From Gnetum montanum (taxonomy: Eukaryota; Streptophyta; Gnetopsida; Gnetales; Gnetaceae), in assembly GCA_015680685.1 (NCBI GenBank), contig MNCI01015722.1:238877-281677 (forward strand): DNA of 42,801 nucleotides, in the 5' to 3' direction. The notes beneath the pieces are model-generated. The model had not been told where the DNA came from. It saw nothing but the letters and a program-made list of their open reading frames with translations, and ran no database searches. Positions within the stretch are counted from its first letter, which is position 1. Each line of letters begins with the position of its first letter. Position numbers and translations under genes: made by a program. Shown here piece by piece: positions 10,218 through 21,089 of this stretch.

Positions 10218-11095
10218 TGATGAAGTGCTAGGTAGTCGATGCATCGACTAGGTTGCATATATGGGGCCCCGTATACGCGGCCACGTTGACGCGGCCTCGT
10301 CGATGCATCCCTCCATGCATCGATGTGGCCTCGTTTATGCAGAGCTTGTTTTAGCCTATAAATAAGTGGCCCTCCACCACACCTAGGTATCCTTCTAGTA
10401 GTTGTAGCGAAGCCCTTGCATTTTATTTCTGTAGGAGTTAGAAAATTTTCCCCAGTGCATGCCCCCAGTGTGATGCTTGTAATTGTACGGCACCTTTATT
10501 CGAGTGTGACGTACTTGGACGTGCACATGACTGAAAATAAAGATCGAGATTACTTCATCATTGCAGCATTTACTTAGATTTAATTGTTTAATTGTTATTG
10601 TTATATATTATTTTCTTAGTTAATATTTATTTATCATCATTTACTATTCATGTTGTTAAATGTAGAATGAGTATGACTTAATCACGAGCATTTAAGTGTG
10701 ACTACTTGGTAACCCAGTAGCGTACCTAGGATCTACGTTTGGTAATCCCAGTAGTAGTCATGCACGAGGTCCAAGATGTGTACGAATGATTAAGGAACAG
10801 ATGCTCATCGCACTTAGGTTAGCTTAGACTTCATTTCCTATTACTCATTAGTTTAATCAAGATTATTGTCCATTGTCTCTAGGAGTAGCACTAGTTTAGG
10901 ATCACATCATACACCTCACTCTAGACTAAACCATACATGACAAAGCAAATACTAGTCCAGGTGGAAAAATAGCGAACTACGATCAATGTGTAACTATCTA
11001 GATACCACAACTAGCCTGTCCACGGAGTTCAACTAGATCATGCGTGAACACTCGTATTCGTATGGTTGAGTGTAGGGGTACCTCACCACTCATCA
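10218..11095 (+). repeat. Solo LTR (LTR-A type) with perfect target-site duplication
   Basis: 878 bp from TGATGAAG to CTCATCA. The 5 bases before (10213-10217) and after (11096-11100) are both ATGGT, so both ends are exact. No gag or primer site follows, so it is a solo LTR left by LTR-LTR recombination. TATAAATA lies at 10357-10364 and an AATAAA signal near 10536. The U3 cluster is GC-richer than the rest, built from CGATGCATCGAC and CGCGGCC words, a different flavour from element 1. Confidence 0.92.
10696..10763 (+). other. Conserved LTR hairpin (copy A2)
   Basis: Arms at 10696-10706 and 10753-10763 are the same as in copy A1 (GTGTGACTACT / AGTAGTCATGC). The loop holds TTGGTAACCC and TTGGTAATCC repeats. 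Confidence 0.6.
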
Positions 11096-12924
11096 ATGGT
11101 GGTGATCCATTTTTATTTATTTATTATTGTAAGGTTTTAGAATAATGTAAGAATATTGTAAAAAACATCTTAAATATTTAATTTGGATTTATTCCAATTA
11201 TTCTCTTATTTATCTTAAATATTAACAACCTAGTCTTGGGTAATGCATGTTAATCCTAGTATTTCTTTGTAACATGAACCCATGGACATAGTTATTGTAA
11301 ATCATATGCACCCTCTTATGGATACAAGTAACTTAATTTTGAAATTAGATTGTTATTCTTGGAATTATCCAAACTTTAGATTTATGCCTATAAATCCTTG
11401 GCAATGCTGGCTTTCTTATCATTAATTGTGCATCTCTCTCCCTCTTGTTATTACTCTCTTATTCATGGCTCTTAACTAATATTTCAAGATAGAAGATATA
11501 TTCCTTATTTCACCACTTTTTCCCTAAAACTCAATCCTTTTTGAAGCTATCTTCTTAATTATTTTTCTTCTACTATTCTAACCCTTATATGATATTCTTA
11601 TTTTCATAAATGATTTCTTTTTGAATTTCTACCTTCTCTTTCCATCTTCTCTAACATCTTACATCATCATCTTCCCTCAATGGTGAGTTATGAAGAGGGG
11701 CATGATGTGGGAAGTGTTTAATGAAAATGACAACATCTGATGACAATAAGGTGTAGATATTTCAAGCATGTATGAGCACATTTGAGGTATTAGAAGCTTG
11801 GAAACAACGATTAATCTAGTAATATAGGAATGGTTAGTTGATCATCTAGATTGCCCTTAGTGTTAGCCCTTCAACTTTGTGGTAATGTAGTTAGTATTAG
11901 TAGGGTTCCATAAACACATGATTTATAGTGAGGTTGTAAGTATAAGAATGGCTAGTTAGTTAAGAAGTTAACTTCAGAGTTGGCCCATCAACTTATGATA
12001 ATGCAATTAGTATTAGATCTTATTTAGGATGGTAATGAGAAGTTAAGACTTAGGATAGCTATAGGGTTGTTACTAGCCATAATATAACCCAATAGTTCAT
12101 CATTTATGAGGATGAACTAATCTAACAAGTGGAGACTTTATTCATGAGGGTTAGTCTATATTGTAAGGTTTCACACCAAATAGTCCTTTTTGACTAGCTT
12201 AAGTTAGTATCAACGTTATAGTTATTTCAAACATTTGATTCTAGAAAGCTCATAGGGAACCTATGGAAAGAACAAATCATGCGTTAATGATAGGTTAATG
12301 CATTAACAATAATGTTAATGGTATTGGTTAATGGATAAGTTAATAATTTATAATTTTGATTAATGACTTAGTTAATCGATATTGTTAATTTTAATAGTGC
12401 ATTTTGCAGCATGGGTTCCATCTTCCAGCTTCATTGTGGATGGCATCAATTTAGGTTTCTCTATCGTGAATGTGTTCTAACCCTTCTTTAATGTGTTTCA
12501 TGTAGATTGTAGATGATCATTTGGATGGAGTTTTTAGGTGATGATGCAGTTAGTGGATTGGAGTATGCAGCAAAAGTAATGTTGCAATGTGGATAAAGGA
12601 TCCTAACATAATTATATATTTGGAGCCATGTTATGGGTTTATAAAATAGCCCATATGATTATCTAGTGTATCGCTTGTAAGTTTATGCATAAATGATTTA
12701 TATGTGAGACACTGATGCAACATGTTTTGGATGTTATTAAGTGCTTATTATTTATGGTTATTCAAGTATACTTATTGGATTATAAGATTTCATACTTGGT
12801 GTATTAAAATTTTTAATAATTATTTTTTAGATGTTAAGAAATTATTATGGGATATTTATTTTTTTTAAAGAATTTTATTCATGTCCCTTTAGTGATTCCA
12901 TGTTTTATTTTATTGTTAATTTTA
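11096..12924. other. Unassigned intergenic or old-repeat DNA
   Basis: About 1.8 kb without a coding frame that I can support. It includes a pyrimidine-rich part (about 11435-11680), an imperfect ~120-bp tandem duplication (about 11825-12025), a cluster of GTTAAT words (about 12281-12396) and a TATAAAAT-like word near 12640. It might be the LTR of the older minus-strand gypsy element whose pol end lies at 13855-14265, but I cannot find a matching second LTR. Confidence 0.35.
11825..12025. repeat. Imperfect tandem duplication, unit about 120 bp
   Basis: Two consecutive segments share ATARGAATGGYTAGTT near the start, then GYCCWTCAACTT, then TAATG-x-ARTTAGTATTAG, offset by about 118 bp. Old and diverged. 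Confidence 0.45.
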
Positions 12925-12934
12925 GGGTGTGACA
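12925..12934 (-). other. Candidate LTR terminus of the older minus-strand gypsy element
   Basis: Read on the minus strand this is TGTCACACCC, a very common start of plant LTRs. It lies about 0.9 kb beyond the C-terminal end of the minus-strand pol, where a 3' LTR would be expected. No matching second copy or clear purine tract was found. Confidence 0.25.
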
Positions 12935-13854
12935 ATATAGCTCACAACCTCAAGGATATAGGAATACTTAATCTCACACCTCTCAAAAACCTTACCACAC
13001 TCAAACTCATTTGTAGGAAAAAATGCCTTACAACCCCACAACTTTTTTTTACTTAAGAGTAAGAAGTCACATTCACTTCCTTAATAGCTCACCATCATTA
13101 CTTCAAGAGATGTCACATAGTTCCCACAAGACTATTAAATCAACTCAAGAGGCATCACATTATGGCAAAAGAACCCCTATTACACTAATAAATGTTAATT
13201 TATAGCTCCTTGTTGAAGCCCATAACAATCAAGAAATGAAACATTTTTAAAAAGAATCTAGCAACCAATTATAACTTGTTGTAGGTTACATCCCCTCGTA
13301 ATCATTAGCTAGCTATGACCTCCTATGTGTCATACTCACCTTTTAGTTGACCTAGGCAATAAACCCAAGGGCACCTTATTCTTAGTGCTAGTGGTTACAA
13401 GTTGCATCTTCTTTAGTCATTGATACCTTTTGTGAGTAACACATGCTCATAACCCTAAAATCAAGCAAAAAATTTATTAAAAAAAACCATAAGAAAGCTA
13501 ACTCTGAGCGACTACAACTTGTACCTTTCTTTACAATCTCATTGTAGCCCACTATGAGTCACACCCAACTTGTAAATCCTTATCAAAAAGCCAACATAAG
13601 ATCAAAATTACTCTAATTTTATGCTACAAACTCCACATTGCTATCCATATCCTATCAAAGCAATAAATTACAATTTGAAGTGGGGAGATGTTTCTACACT
13701 AGCTCTTCCACCCATCAAAAAATAAACTTATGTAAATAATGATTTGGGAATGGATGTGATCCCTAAGCCAACTTGGTCCTACACATCCAAATTATATCAA
13801 CATTTTGATAATCTTAATGGAATAGGCACTCATACGTCTTTTTCTTTCTATTGC
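12935..13854. other. Unassigned stretch, probably 3' UTR of the older gypsy element
   Basis: About 0.9 kb between the candidate LTR terminus and the pol C-terminus. Short frames exist, but none resembles a known family. Confidence 0.3.
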
Positions 13855-14265
13855 TTTATGCCTCTCTCTTCTTAAGCATAATAGCCTTCCTCACCTTGGA
13901 AGACTTGAGCTCTTCAATAACGATCTTCAAATCCTCCATGTTGTATTACAAGATTTGATCATTAGTAGATTCATGGTAATAAGATAAATTTGTAACATTA
14001 AACAAAAATGCGTGCTCATATCATTAGGCATCAAAATCTCAAAAGCATTATCATTAATTTTGGGCTAAATTTTTAAAGGCCCCATCTTCTTGGCTTTTAA
14101 CTTCGACTAATTTAATTCCATTAGCCTCTTCTTCTTCAAATGGATTGAAACAAGATCATCAATATCATATTTAGGCTTCCTCTTATCTTAACTCCTTATT
14201 TGCAATACTTATTCATCCTTCATTACTAACTATTCTCTTACATAAACATGAAATTCTTTCATATT
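13855..14265 (-). pseudogene. C-terminal integrase of older gypsy element (part 2 of a split pol)
   Basis: Minus-strand translation gives YDIDDLVSIHLKKKR, then KLKAKKMGPLKI*PKIND, then NAFEILMPNDM. This is the C-terminal integrase signature (GDLV-x-V-x-L-R-K-E-R, K-x-GP-x-K-I, NAY-x-x-x-LP). In-frame TAG and TAA codons mark it as dead. It continues, in frame, the integrase at 28422-29420 once element 2 and one target-site copy are removed: the restored junction reads KFMKDMKEFH. A charged helical tail (EDLKIVIEELKSSK) follows in another frame. Confidence 0.8.
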
Positions 14266-15174
14266 TGATAAATTGTAGATTGGCTGCATTGATTGGGTCC
14301 CATTGACTAGGCCCCTTTGACTTGGCTTCATCGACTAGGCCCCATCGACGCATGATTTGATGCATTGACATGGCCCTGTTGATGTAGTGTCTATTTTTGC
14401 CTATAAATATGCACTCACTCGCTATGTTTATGGCATAGTATTGTCATAGTGTAGTAGATGTCTTGCAATTTTTATTCCCTAGAGTTAGAATATTTTCCTA
14501 AGTGCCTGCAGTAGGAGTCATTGAGTGTACGAATTTTTATTCTAGCACTATTGTATCTCAACACGATAGTGTATGCGACAATAAAGATGAGCTTTTTGAT
14601 AAACCTTGCAGCACGTTGGCTAAATTAAATATTTTATTCATGCATTTAATGTTTCATGCAATTTTCTTTAATGTTCTAAGTAATTAAGCTAATTAACGAA
14701 TTAAGCTAGCTAGGTTAAATAAAAATTAATTAAGCACATAAGTACGACCACTTTGGGCATGCATATGATGCTTGGTAATCCTAGTAATGGTTAATGTTCG
14801 GTAGCCTAGTAGCATCATATGTGTTCAGAATGTGTACAAAAAGTGGACCTAGATGCTTATGTTAGGATTAGTTAGACATAAATTAGTTAGTTAGATTAAA
14901 TTAGCAATTAAATTACTTCATTCCTTTCATCCTTTATTTTAAACACCTACAACATAAAACATAAAAATAATAAAAATCATGTGCCTTAATTACACTTAAC
15001 CATACCTTTGCATATCACAAGTGTAATTAGGAAGACAATGAATGACTGTTAGGGAAAGTTCACTTCCTAGAGGCTAGTGTTCTGGAAGACATACAATCCA
15101 CAAAATTTGACTGGATCACACGTGAACACTTAGTGATTCGTATGGTTGAGTGTAGGTGTACCTCTTACTCATCA
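14266..15174 (+). repeat. 5' LTR of element 2 (LTR-B type)
   Basis: 909 bp from TGATAAAT to CTCATCA. The U3 begins with a 14-bp-like minisatellite (CATYGACTAGGCC variants), followed by TATAAATA at 14402-14409. It matches the 3' LTR at 27529-28421 with many transitions, so the insertion is old. Homologous in layout to LTR-A (same termini, same hairpin region) but clearly diverged. Confidence 0.9.
14762..14821 (+). other. Conserved LTR hairpin (copy B1)
   Basis: Arms CATATGATGCT (14762-14772) and AGCATCATATG (14811-14821) are perfect inverse complements. The loop again carries TTGGTAATCC and TCGGTAGCC repeats. Confidence 0.65.
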
Positions 15175-15175
15175 T

Positions 15176-15187
15176 TAGCATCATAGC
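15176..15187 (+). other. Primer binding site, degraded (tRNA-iMet type)
   Basis: TAGCATCATAGC starts two bases after the LTR end. It matches 9 of 12 positions of the plant initiator-tRNA-Met primer site TGGTATCAGAGC, in the correct place. Confidence 0.55.
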
Positions 15188-15214
15188 TTGGAACTCTTTT
15201 TGTTTGAAATGTGC

Positions 15215-16082
15215 TAATGAGCGGCATGGTATCCCTACACTCAACCATATGAATCACGAAGTGTTCACACATGATCTGGTCAAGTTCCATGGACTCTATG
15301 TCTTTCAGTACACTAGTCTTCTAGGAAGTGAACCTTACCCTAATAATTAGTCATTATCTTCCCAATTACACTTGTAATGTACAAAGGTATGGTTAAGTGT
15401 AATCAAGACATATGATTTTTATCATTTTATATTTTATGGTTTTGGTACTTGAAATAAATAGGTTAAAGAATAAAGTAATTTAATGTCTACTTTAATCTAA
15501 TTGGCTAACTATTGTTTAACTATTCTTAACATAAGTATTTGGTTCCACTTGTTGTACATATCTTGAACACATATAACATTGCTAGGTTACCAAGCATTAC
15601 ATGCTGCTGGGATTACCAAATGTCATATGCATGCTCAAAGCAATCGTACTTATGTTTTTACTTAATTACTATTTAGCTTATCTTACTTAATTACTTAATT
15701 AGCTTAATTATTGAGAAACATTGAATAAATAACTAAAAACATTAAATGTATGAATAAAAATTTAAGCTATCTAGAATGTTGCAAGGTTTATTAAGAAGAT
15801 TGCCATTATTTTTGCACACACTATCATGCTCATGTACAACAATGCTCGAATAAAGATCCATACACTCAATGACTATTATTGCAAGCACTTGGGAAAATAT
15901 TCTAACTTTCGAATGGAAAAACTGCAAGAGCTTTGCTACAACTATGACAAGATGATTCCTAAACATCATAGATTGGCACATATTTATCAGCAAGAACAGA
16001 CGTTGTGTCAACGGGGCCACATTAATGTTGATGAGGCCTAGTTGATGTGGCCTAGTTGATAAGGCCAATCCACTACTCATCA
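15215..16082 (-). mobile_element. Inverted solo LTR (LTR-B type) nested in the element 2 leader
   Basis: 868 bp, minus strand, reading from TGATGAGTAGTGG (16082 downward) to GCTCATTA (15215). Flanking 5-mers TGTGC (15210-15214) and TGTGT (16083-16087) fit a target duplication with one transition. It is therefore a separate insertion, only 40 bp inside the 5' LTR and in opposite orientation, forming a large palindrome with that LTR. It carries no internal genes. Confidence 0.82.
15570..15629 (-). other. Conserved LTR hairpin (inverted copy)
   Basis: Read on the minus strand the arms are CATATGACATT and AATGTTATATG. Relative to copy B1, three base pairs changed on both arms together and one became G-U. 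Confidence 0.65.
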
Positions 16083-16219
16083 TGTGTGCTATCTAGGCAT
16101 AGTAAAAATCTTTAACATTGTTGGACAAACCCTAATGTCAAAATAATTATCACAATAAATATAATAATTTTAGCACATTGATATCTTATTATATTTGCAA
16201 AATTTCTTCTTCTCATAGG

Positions 16220-18620
16220 CACGATGATACTAAACCACTAGTGCCTCAAGAATGCAGGGTGGTATATACTCATCCAAATGAGTATGTACTTGACTTCACC
16301 TTCATCCTACATCAGGATGAGCAACTATGGTGGTAAGATATGGAGGGAAACATTGTAATGCCTCCCGATTGATCTGTGCCTAGGATGCTACTCCAAACTC
16401 TTAGGAGGTTGGGTATTCAGGATCTTTAAGAAGAGTATGTTGTGCATGACCATGACTATTGGGACTACTATTCCATTGAAACACAACGTAGGAGAGATTG
16501 ACACTAGAAGAAGCACCATGAAGCTATGAAGGGGAAATGATTCACCAATCCCTTATTCCCACTCAACCAAAATAATAATAAGGATCCTCCCTCTAGGGGT
16601 TCTCAACATGAAGATTATCCATCTCTTGATATTGGTGATGGGGGTGTGAACCTAAATCCACAGTCCACTATCAATAATCCAGGTTCAGGAAAAAGTGGGA
16701 GTCAAGGCAGGGGCTCAAGCAAGCATCAAGATGATAGAAAATCCAACAAACATGGCCATGACAAGTGTAGAGGTGGTGGCGGTCCTTCTTCCTCTTCATC
16801 CTCTTTGTTTGCATCTTCTTCTTCCTCTTCTAGTTTTGATAGACACTATATAAAGAACAACCATGATGAAGGTGAACAACGAGACAACAATGATAATCAT
16901 AGAGATAGTCATGAACAAAGGGGTAGTAGAACATCATAGGCATCATTGAAATAATGATGATGATGAGCCTTTGTTGGCAACTCGGAGCATGTTGAATATT
17001 ATAGAGGTAGTAAACATTCCAACCAGGCATGTGAAAGATAGTCAGATCAAGCAACTAGACATTAACAATATCCCTGAATTTGAGGGAGGATGTAACTTTT
17101 ATTTGCAAACACATCTTCAAGCCTTTCATGATGCTTATGCCTTATAGAATATTGAAAATGATTGGCAAAAATTAAAGCTATTTCCTAGGACACTCATCAA
17201 GGAAGTAGAAAGCTGGTATCGATCCTTGGAGTTAGAATCCATCTATAGGTGGATTATAATGCTAAAGCTATTCAATGATAAATATCAGACATACTCCCAA
17301 GTGTCTAATCTAAAAAGGTAAATCTAAGGATGGAAGCAATAAATGCATAAGCCCTTGGATGCCACCATGGGTAGATACTATTCTCTCATACATTGATGCC
17401 TTGACCATGGTTATTCTCAGTGGGAACAACTTCATCATATCATAGATGAAATAAAATTAGGAATGAGAAGAACTCTTGGGGTCTATGCCCAAGGAAGACT
17501 ATCAAAACTTAAAGCTCATCAGATATAAAGGTTGATAGAGTAGGTAGCAAAAGAAGAAGAGCTAAGAAAATGAGAAAGTGTAGAAGAATATAATAGGGAT
17601 CCTTCCATTAGAAAGAGGGAAGTTTGCTTTTGTGACAGTGAGGAGGAGTCACCACTTGATGAGGTGGTACAATGAAAAACCTTGCTAATCCAAAAATCTA
17701 TTTCTAATATATTGGCCAAGGTTGATAGACTATGAGACGTTTGGATGAAAAATTCCAAACTGCTCTAAAAATCACATAAGAATGAAGAGATCAGAGTAGT
17801 GTTCATGATCATAGGAGGTAGAAGGAAGATGAATGTGCCTACTAAAAGGATAAGGATAAAGCTACTATAGTAGAAGAAGTTGTAGAGATATAATCAGATA
17901 ATGATGATGGGTGTGACATCTGCCGATACAAACATCCTAAAGGATATTGCTTTATCATGTCACACTTGCAGGAGTTTGGGGTGTACATGCTAAATCCTAG
18001 ACTAGCACGAATGCAAGCATCGAAAAGATTACCTTATCTTTAATGTAATTCAAGGCAATTCCACCAACAACAAAAAGCTTATTATCCAAGTGGAGCTCCA
18101 CCACAATTGTATGAGTAGTACTAGTAGTGGCAACACCCATAGTCATAAGGGATGCCACCACCAAGGTAGCAGTACCCTTTAGCTAGCTAGATCCATATGG
18201 GTACTATGTTCAGCAACCAATGTCTTCACGTGACTCTTCTAGTCATGCTTCTTTTTAGCATCACTACTACCCTCCAGAGTATCATAGAACTCATTCTCCA
18301 TCTACTAGGAGGGAAATCCCATATCCTTATCACCCTTCTCATCCTTTAGCACATGCTCCTCAACCCTCAACCCAATTACCTCTTACTCCATCTATGCAGG
18401 GTGAAATTCCATCACAACCATAATAACATAATGCTACTAGGGCTGTTAAATTACAGTTAGCTTTCCAGCTGAGTGGTTTGGAACCTAGATCCCAAAAATG
18501 ACCATTCTTTTGATCCAACAGTCCTCTAAATTCCTCATAGACTACTACCATTGATCACCCTGTCTCTCCATCATCCTTTGTATTAAATCCTTTTAAGAGC
18601 CCTTCAAACCAAACACCTCC
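16220..18620 (+). pseudogene. gag polyprotein remnant of element 2
   Basis: The frame is broken by frequent stops and shifts but can be followed. It has an N-terminal stretch (LVPQECRVVYTHPNEYV), then a Ser/Gly/His-rich low-complexity linker (16646-16940). The capsid-like part at about 17030-17600 (NIPEFEGG, then SWYRSLE, then the stretch shared with element 1) is followed by a C-x2-C-x3-H-x4-C knuckle at 17912-17950 and a Pro/Tyr/Gln-rich tail to about 18430. The tail leads straight into the protease, suggesting an original gag-pol fusion frame. The role is particle formation and RNA binding; this copy cannot be translated intact. Confidence 0.75.
17912..17950 (+). other. gag zinc knuckle, variant spacing (element 2)
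   Basis: Codes for CDICRYKHPKGYC, the same C-x2-C-x3-H-x4-C spacing and HPKG core as in element 1. Confidence 0.6.
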
Positions 18621-18636
18621 TAAGATCTGCACTGTC

Positions 18637-19000
18637 ATGCTAACCCACACTATAGCTGATTGGATCAAGGCTGACATCCTTCCCAAGAAAAGATTTAACC
18701 TTGAAAGTCCTCTCATCTACTTGCAGATCGTTGGATATGAGCCATGCAAGGCCCTTCTTGATTCAGGTTTTGGTGTCAATCTAATTTTCCATGACATGTA
18801 CAAATCATGGAACCTGTCACCTCTCAAGAAGAGTAATATCTATCTAGAATTGGTAGACCTATCAACCAATGTTCCTTTAGAACTTATGGAGGACATTGTG
18901 ATCATTGTTTATGTGTGGTCCTATCCTACTAATTTTCTAGTGATCAAGGTTAACAACTGTAAGGGAGACTTCCTAATTATTATGGGAAGGGCCTAGTTGA
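18637..19000 (+). pseudogene. Retropepsin (aspartic protease) domain, element 2
   Basis: One of the better preserved frames (about 120 codons). The active-site loop is ALLDSGFGVNLI (D-S-G), followed by L-x-P-L and a strand-rich part (ELVDLSTNVPLELMEDIVI). The end FLIIMGRA corresponds to the family's ILGRP-W/F strand, with TAG where Trp or Phe follows. It processes Gag-Pol in active relatives. After 19000 the frame reads on brokenly (GIRDLSLKIFNENE) toward RT. Confidence 0.75.
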
Positions 19001-19639
19001 GCACTGTTGATGCATGAATGGGCATTAGAGATCTCTCCTTGAAAATTTTCAATGAGAATGAAATTAGAAAGAGCAAGAAGAAGAGAGTTCCATGCATTGT
19101 GTATAGCGATACCAAGTGCAACTATGTGTAGAAACTTTAGTCTATCAAGAGCACATCTATCAAAGCATGTAGGTAGTGTGTAGATGAATCTGAAACCCAA
19201 AGGTGCTTGTATGCAATATTCACAAAGTAGGAGGGCACCTAGTGGCTGACAACTGATCTTGGAAGTAGCACACTTTGCATGGAACCTACTAAGAGCCTTA
19301 CATGTGCCTATGTTAAAGGCATGGATAAACTAGAGTAAGTTCATCACCAACTCTCTAATAATGCAAGTGATGATACCTATTAGAGAGAGTTGGAAATTCC
19401 TAAAACTTTTAAACAAGAGCCCTTAGAGTTGAAAACTCTACCCATCGGCATGGAGTATGCATTTTTGAAAAAAGCAATCCAATAATTTTCAATGCTAATC
19501 TTGCTCTTAAATAAAAATGAATTTTATTGAGGATGGTCAATAAATGGCCAACAACCTTTGCTTGGTCATATCTTGAACTCACAGGGATTGATCCTAGAAT
19601 ATGCTAGCATTGTATCTACACTAATTCAACCATGAAGCC

Positions 19640-20330
19640 AAAGAGGTAGCCATAGTAGCAGTTGAATCCTAAATTGAAGTAGATCGTCAAAGAGGAAATC
19701 AAACAACTCCTCAAGGTAGGGTTTATCTCTTCCATTGCGAATAGTGGGTGGGTTAGCGCACTCATAATTGTGCCAAAGAAAGATGGCAAGTGATGGATCT
19801 ACACCGATTTTTGGCTGTTGAATATGACAATGTTCAATAATCACTTCCCATTGTCATTTGTGGATTAGTGTTAGACATTATATTTGGGCATCGCTATTAT
19901 AGTTTTCTAGATGGTTATAGTGGCTATAACCAAATCCAGATCACTTTAGAGGATTAGGCAAAAACATCATTCCCAAGTCCCTAGGGGTCTTTTTCATAAT
20001 GTAAGATGCCTTTTGTTTTGTGCAATGCTCCTGGAACATTCCAATGCTTTGTCTTAAGCATTTTTAAGTAGTAGATTGGTTACGGGATGGAAGTCTTCAT
20101 CAATGACTTTTCCACCTATGGCACCATATTTGAGCAGGGCTTGGATCACCTTGAGAAACTACTTAAAAGGTGTGTGGAGATGAATCTTCAATTTGGTAGA
20201 AGAGCCATCTAATAGTCTAAGAAGACATTGTACTAGGGCATAGAATTTTTCAATTAGGGATTGAGGTAGACCTTGAAAAGATAAGAGTCATCCAAGGAAT
20301 AACTAGCCAATCAGAAACAATTAAAGATGT
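19640..20330 (+). pseudogene. Reverse transcriptase domain, element 2
   Basis: Recognisable RT blocks in order: SGWVSALIIVPKKDGK, YTDFWLLN (family: DYR-x-LN), FLDGYSGYNQI with a following KT-x-F, LCNAPGTFQ, and the catalytic strand VFINDFSTYG, then LDHLEKLLKRC. The catalytic pair of the family, (M/V)DD, is IND here: the first Asp is Asn (G to A), so the enzyme would be dead even without the stops. Several TAG/TGA codons and frameshifts occur. Confidence 0.8.
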
Positions 20331-20519
20331 CTGATCATTTCCTAGAAACAATGGTTACTACTGGCATTTTATAGAGGATTTCTTTAAGATAGTAAAACTG
20401 TTGATCGAGCTTACAAAGAAAGATGCTCCATTCATCTAGACCAAGGAATGCAAAGATGCATTTCAAAGCCTCAAGAAAAAGCTTGTAGAGAATCCAATTT
20501 TATGAGCACCTGACTAGTC

Positions 20520-20890
20520 TAGATATTTTATATAATGACAAATGCATCCAATTATGCCTTGGGAGTTATGCTTATGCAATTGGATGATAAGAAACGTCCA
20601 TATTACATCCACTGTGTAATTCAAAGCATTGTGGATGCATAGTTGAATTACACCATAATAAAGAAAGATCTAATGGTGGTGGTGTATGCTCTAGAGAAGT
20701 TTAGGCACTATGTGCTTGGATATAAAGTGTTTGTGCACATTGACCACAGTGCCATTCACTTCCTCATGAAAAAGCCAATGGTGAGCCCCTATATGATAGG
20801 ATGGTTGGTGATCTTACTGGATTTCAATCTTACAATGGTAGATTGAAAGGGAACTAAGAATGTGGTCATTGACTACTTGTCTCAGTTATG
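20520..20890 (+). pseudogene. RNase H domain, element 2
   Basis: TNASNYALGVMLMQ stands for the family's CDASDYAIGAVL: the catalytic Asp of DAS is Asn (G to A). NYTIIKKDLMVVVYALEKFR then HIDHSAIHFLMKKP and VVIDYLSQL match the TDH and ADYLSR blocks. A TAG replaces Gln just before LNYT. The role is removal of the RNA strand during reverse transcription. Confidence 0.8.
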
Positions 20891-21089
20891 ATGGGATAAC
20901 AAAGAGGAGGAGAGCTTTTTGTTTACCAATTTCCTAATGAACTTCTCCTTACTAATGCAATAAATGAACAAGTGCCTAAGGAATCAAAAGAGTATGATGA
21001 CATCCTCACTTATCTTCTCACTCAAGGAATGTCATAAGATCCAAATCATAGGAAGAAATAATAGTTTCTTCATTAGGCCAATGGCTTCA

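Noticed and set aside
11268-11290. GTAACATGAACCC word repeated at the window start (1-13) and near 11268
   Set aside because: Similarity stops after about 20 bases and contexts differ (gag versus unassigned DNA), so it is probably chance.
16780-16830. Serine-run coding repeat (TCTTCC)n as a regulatory microsatellite
   Set aside because: It is the low-complexity linker of gag in element 2; the fitting frame encodes the Ser-rich stretch.
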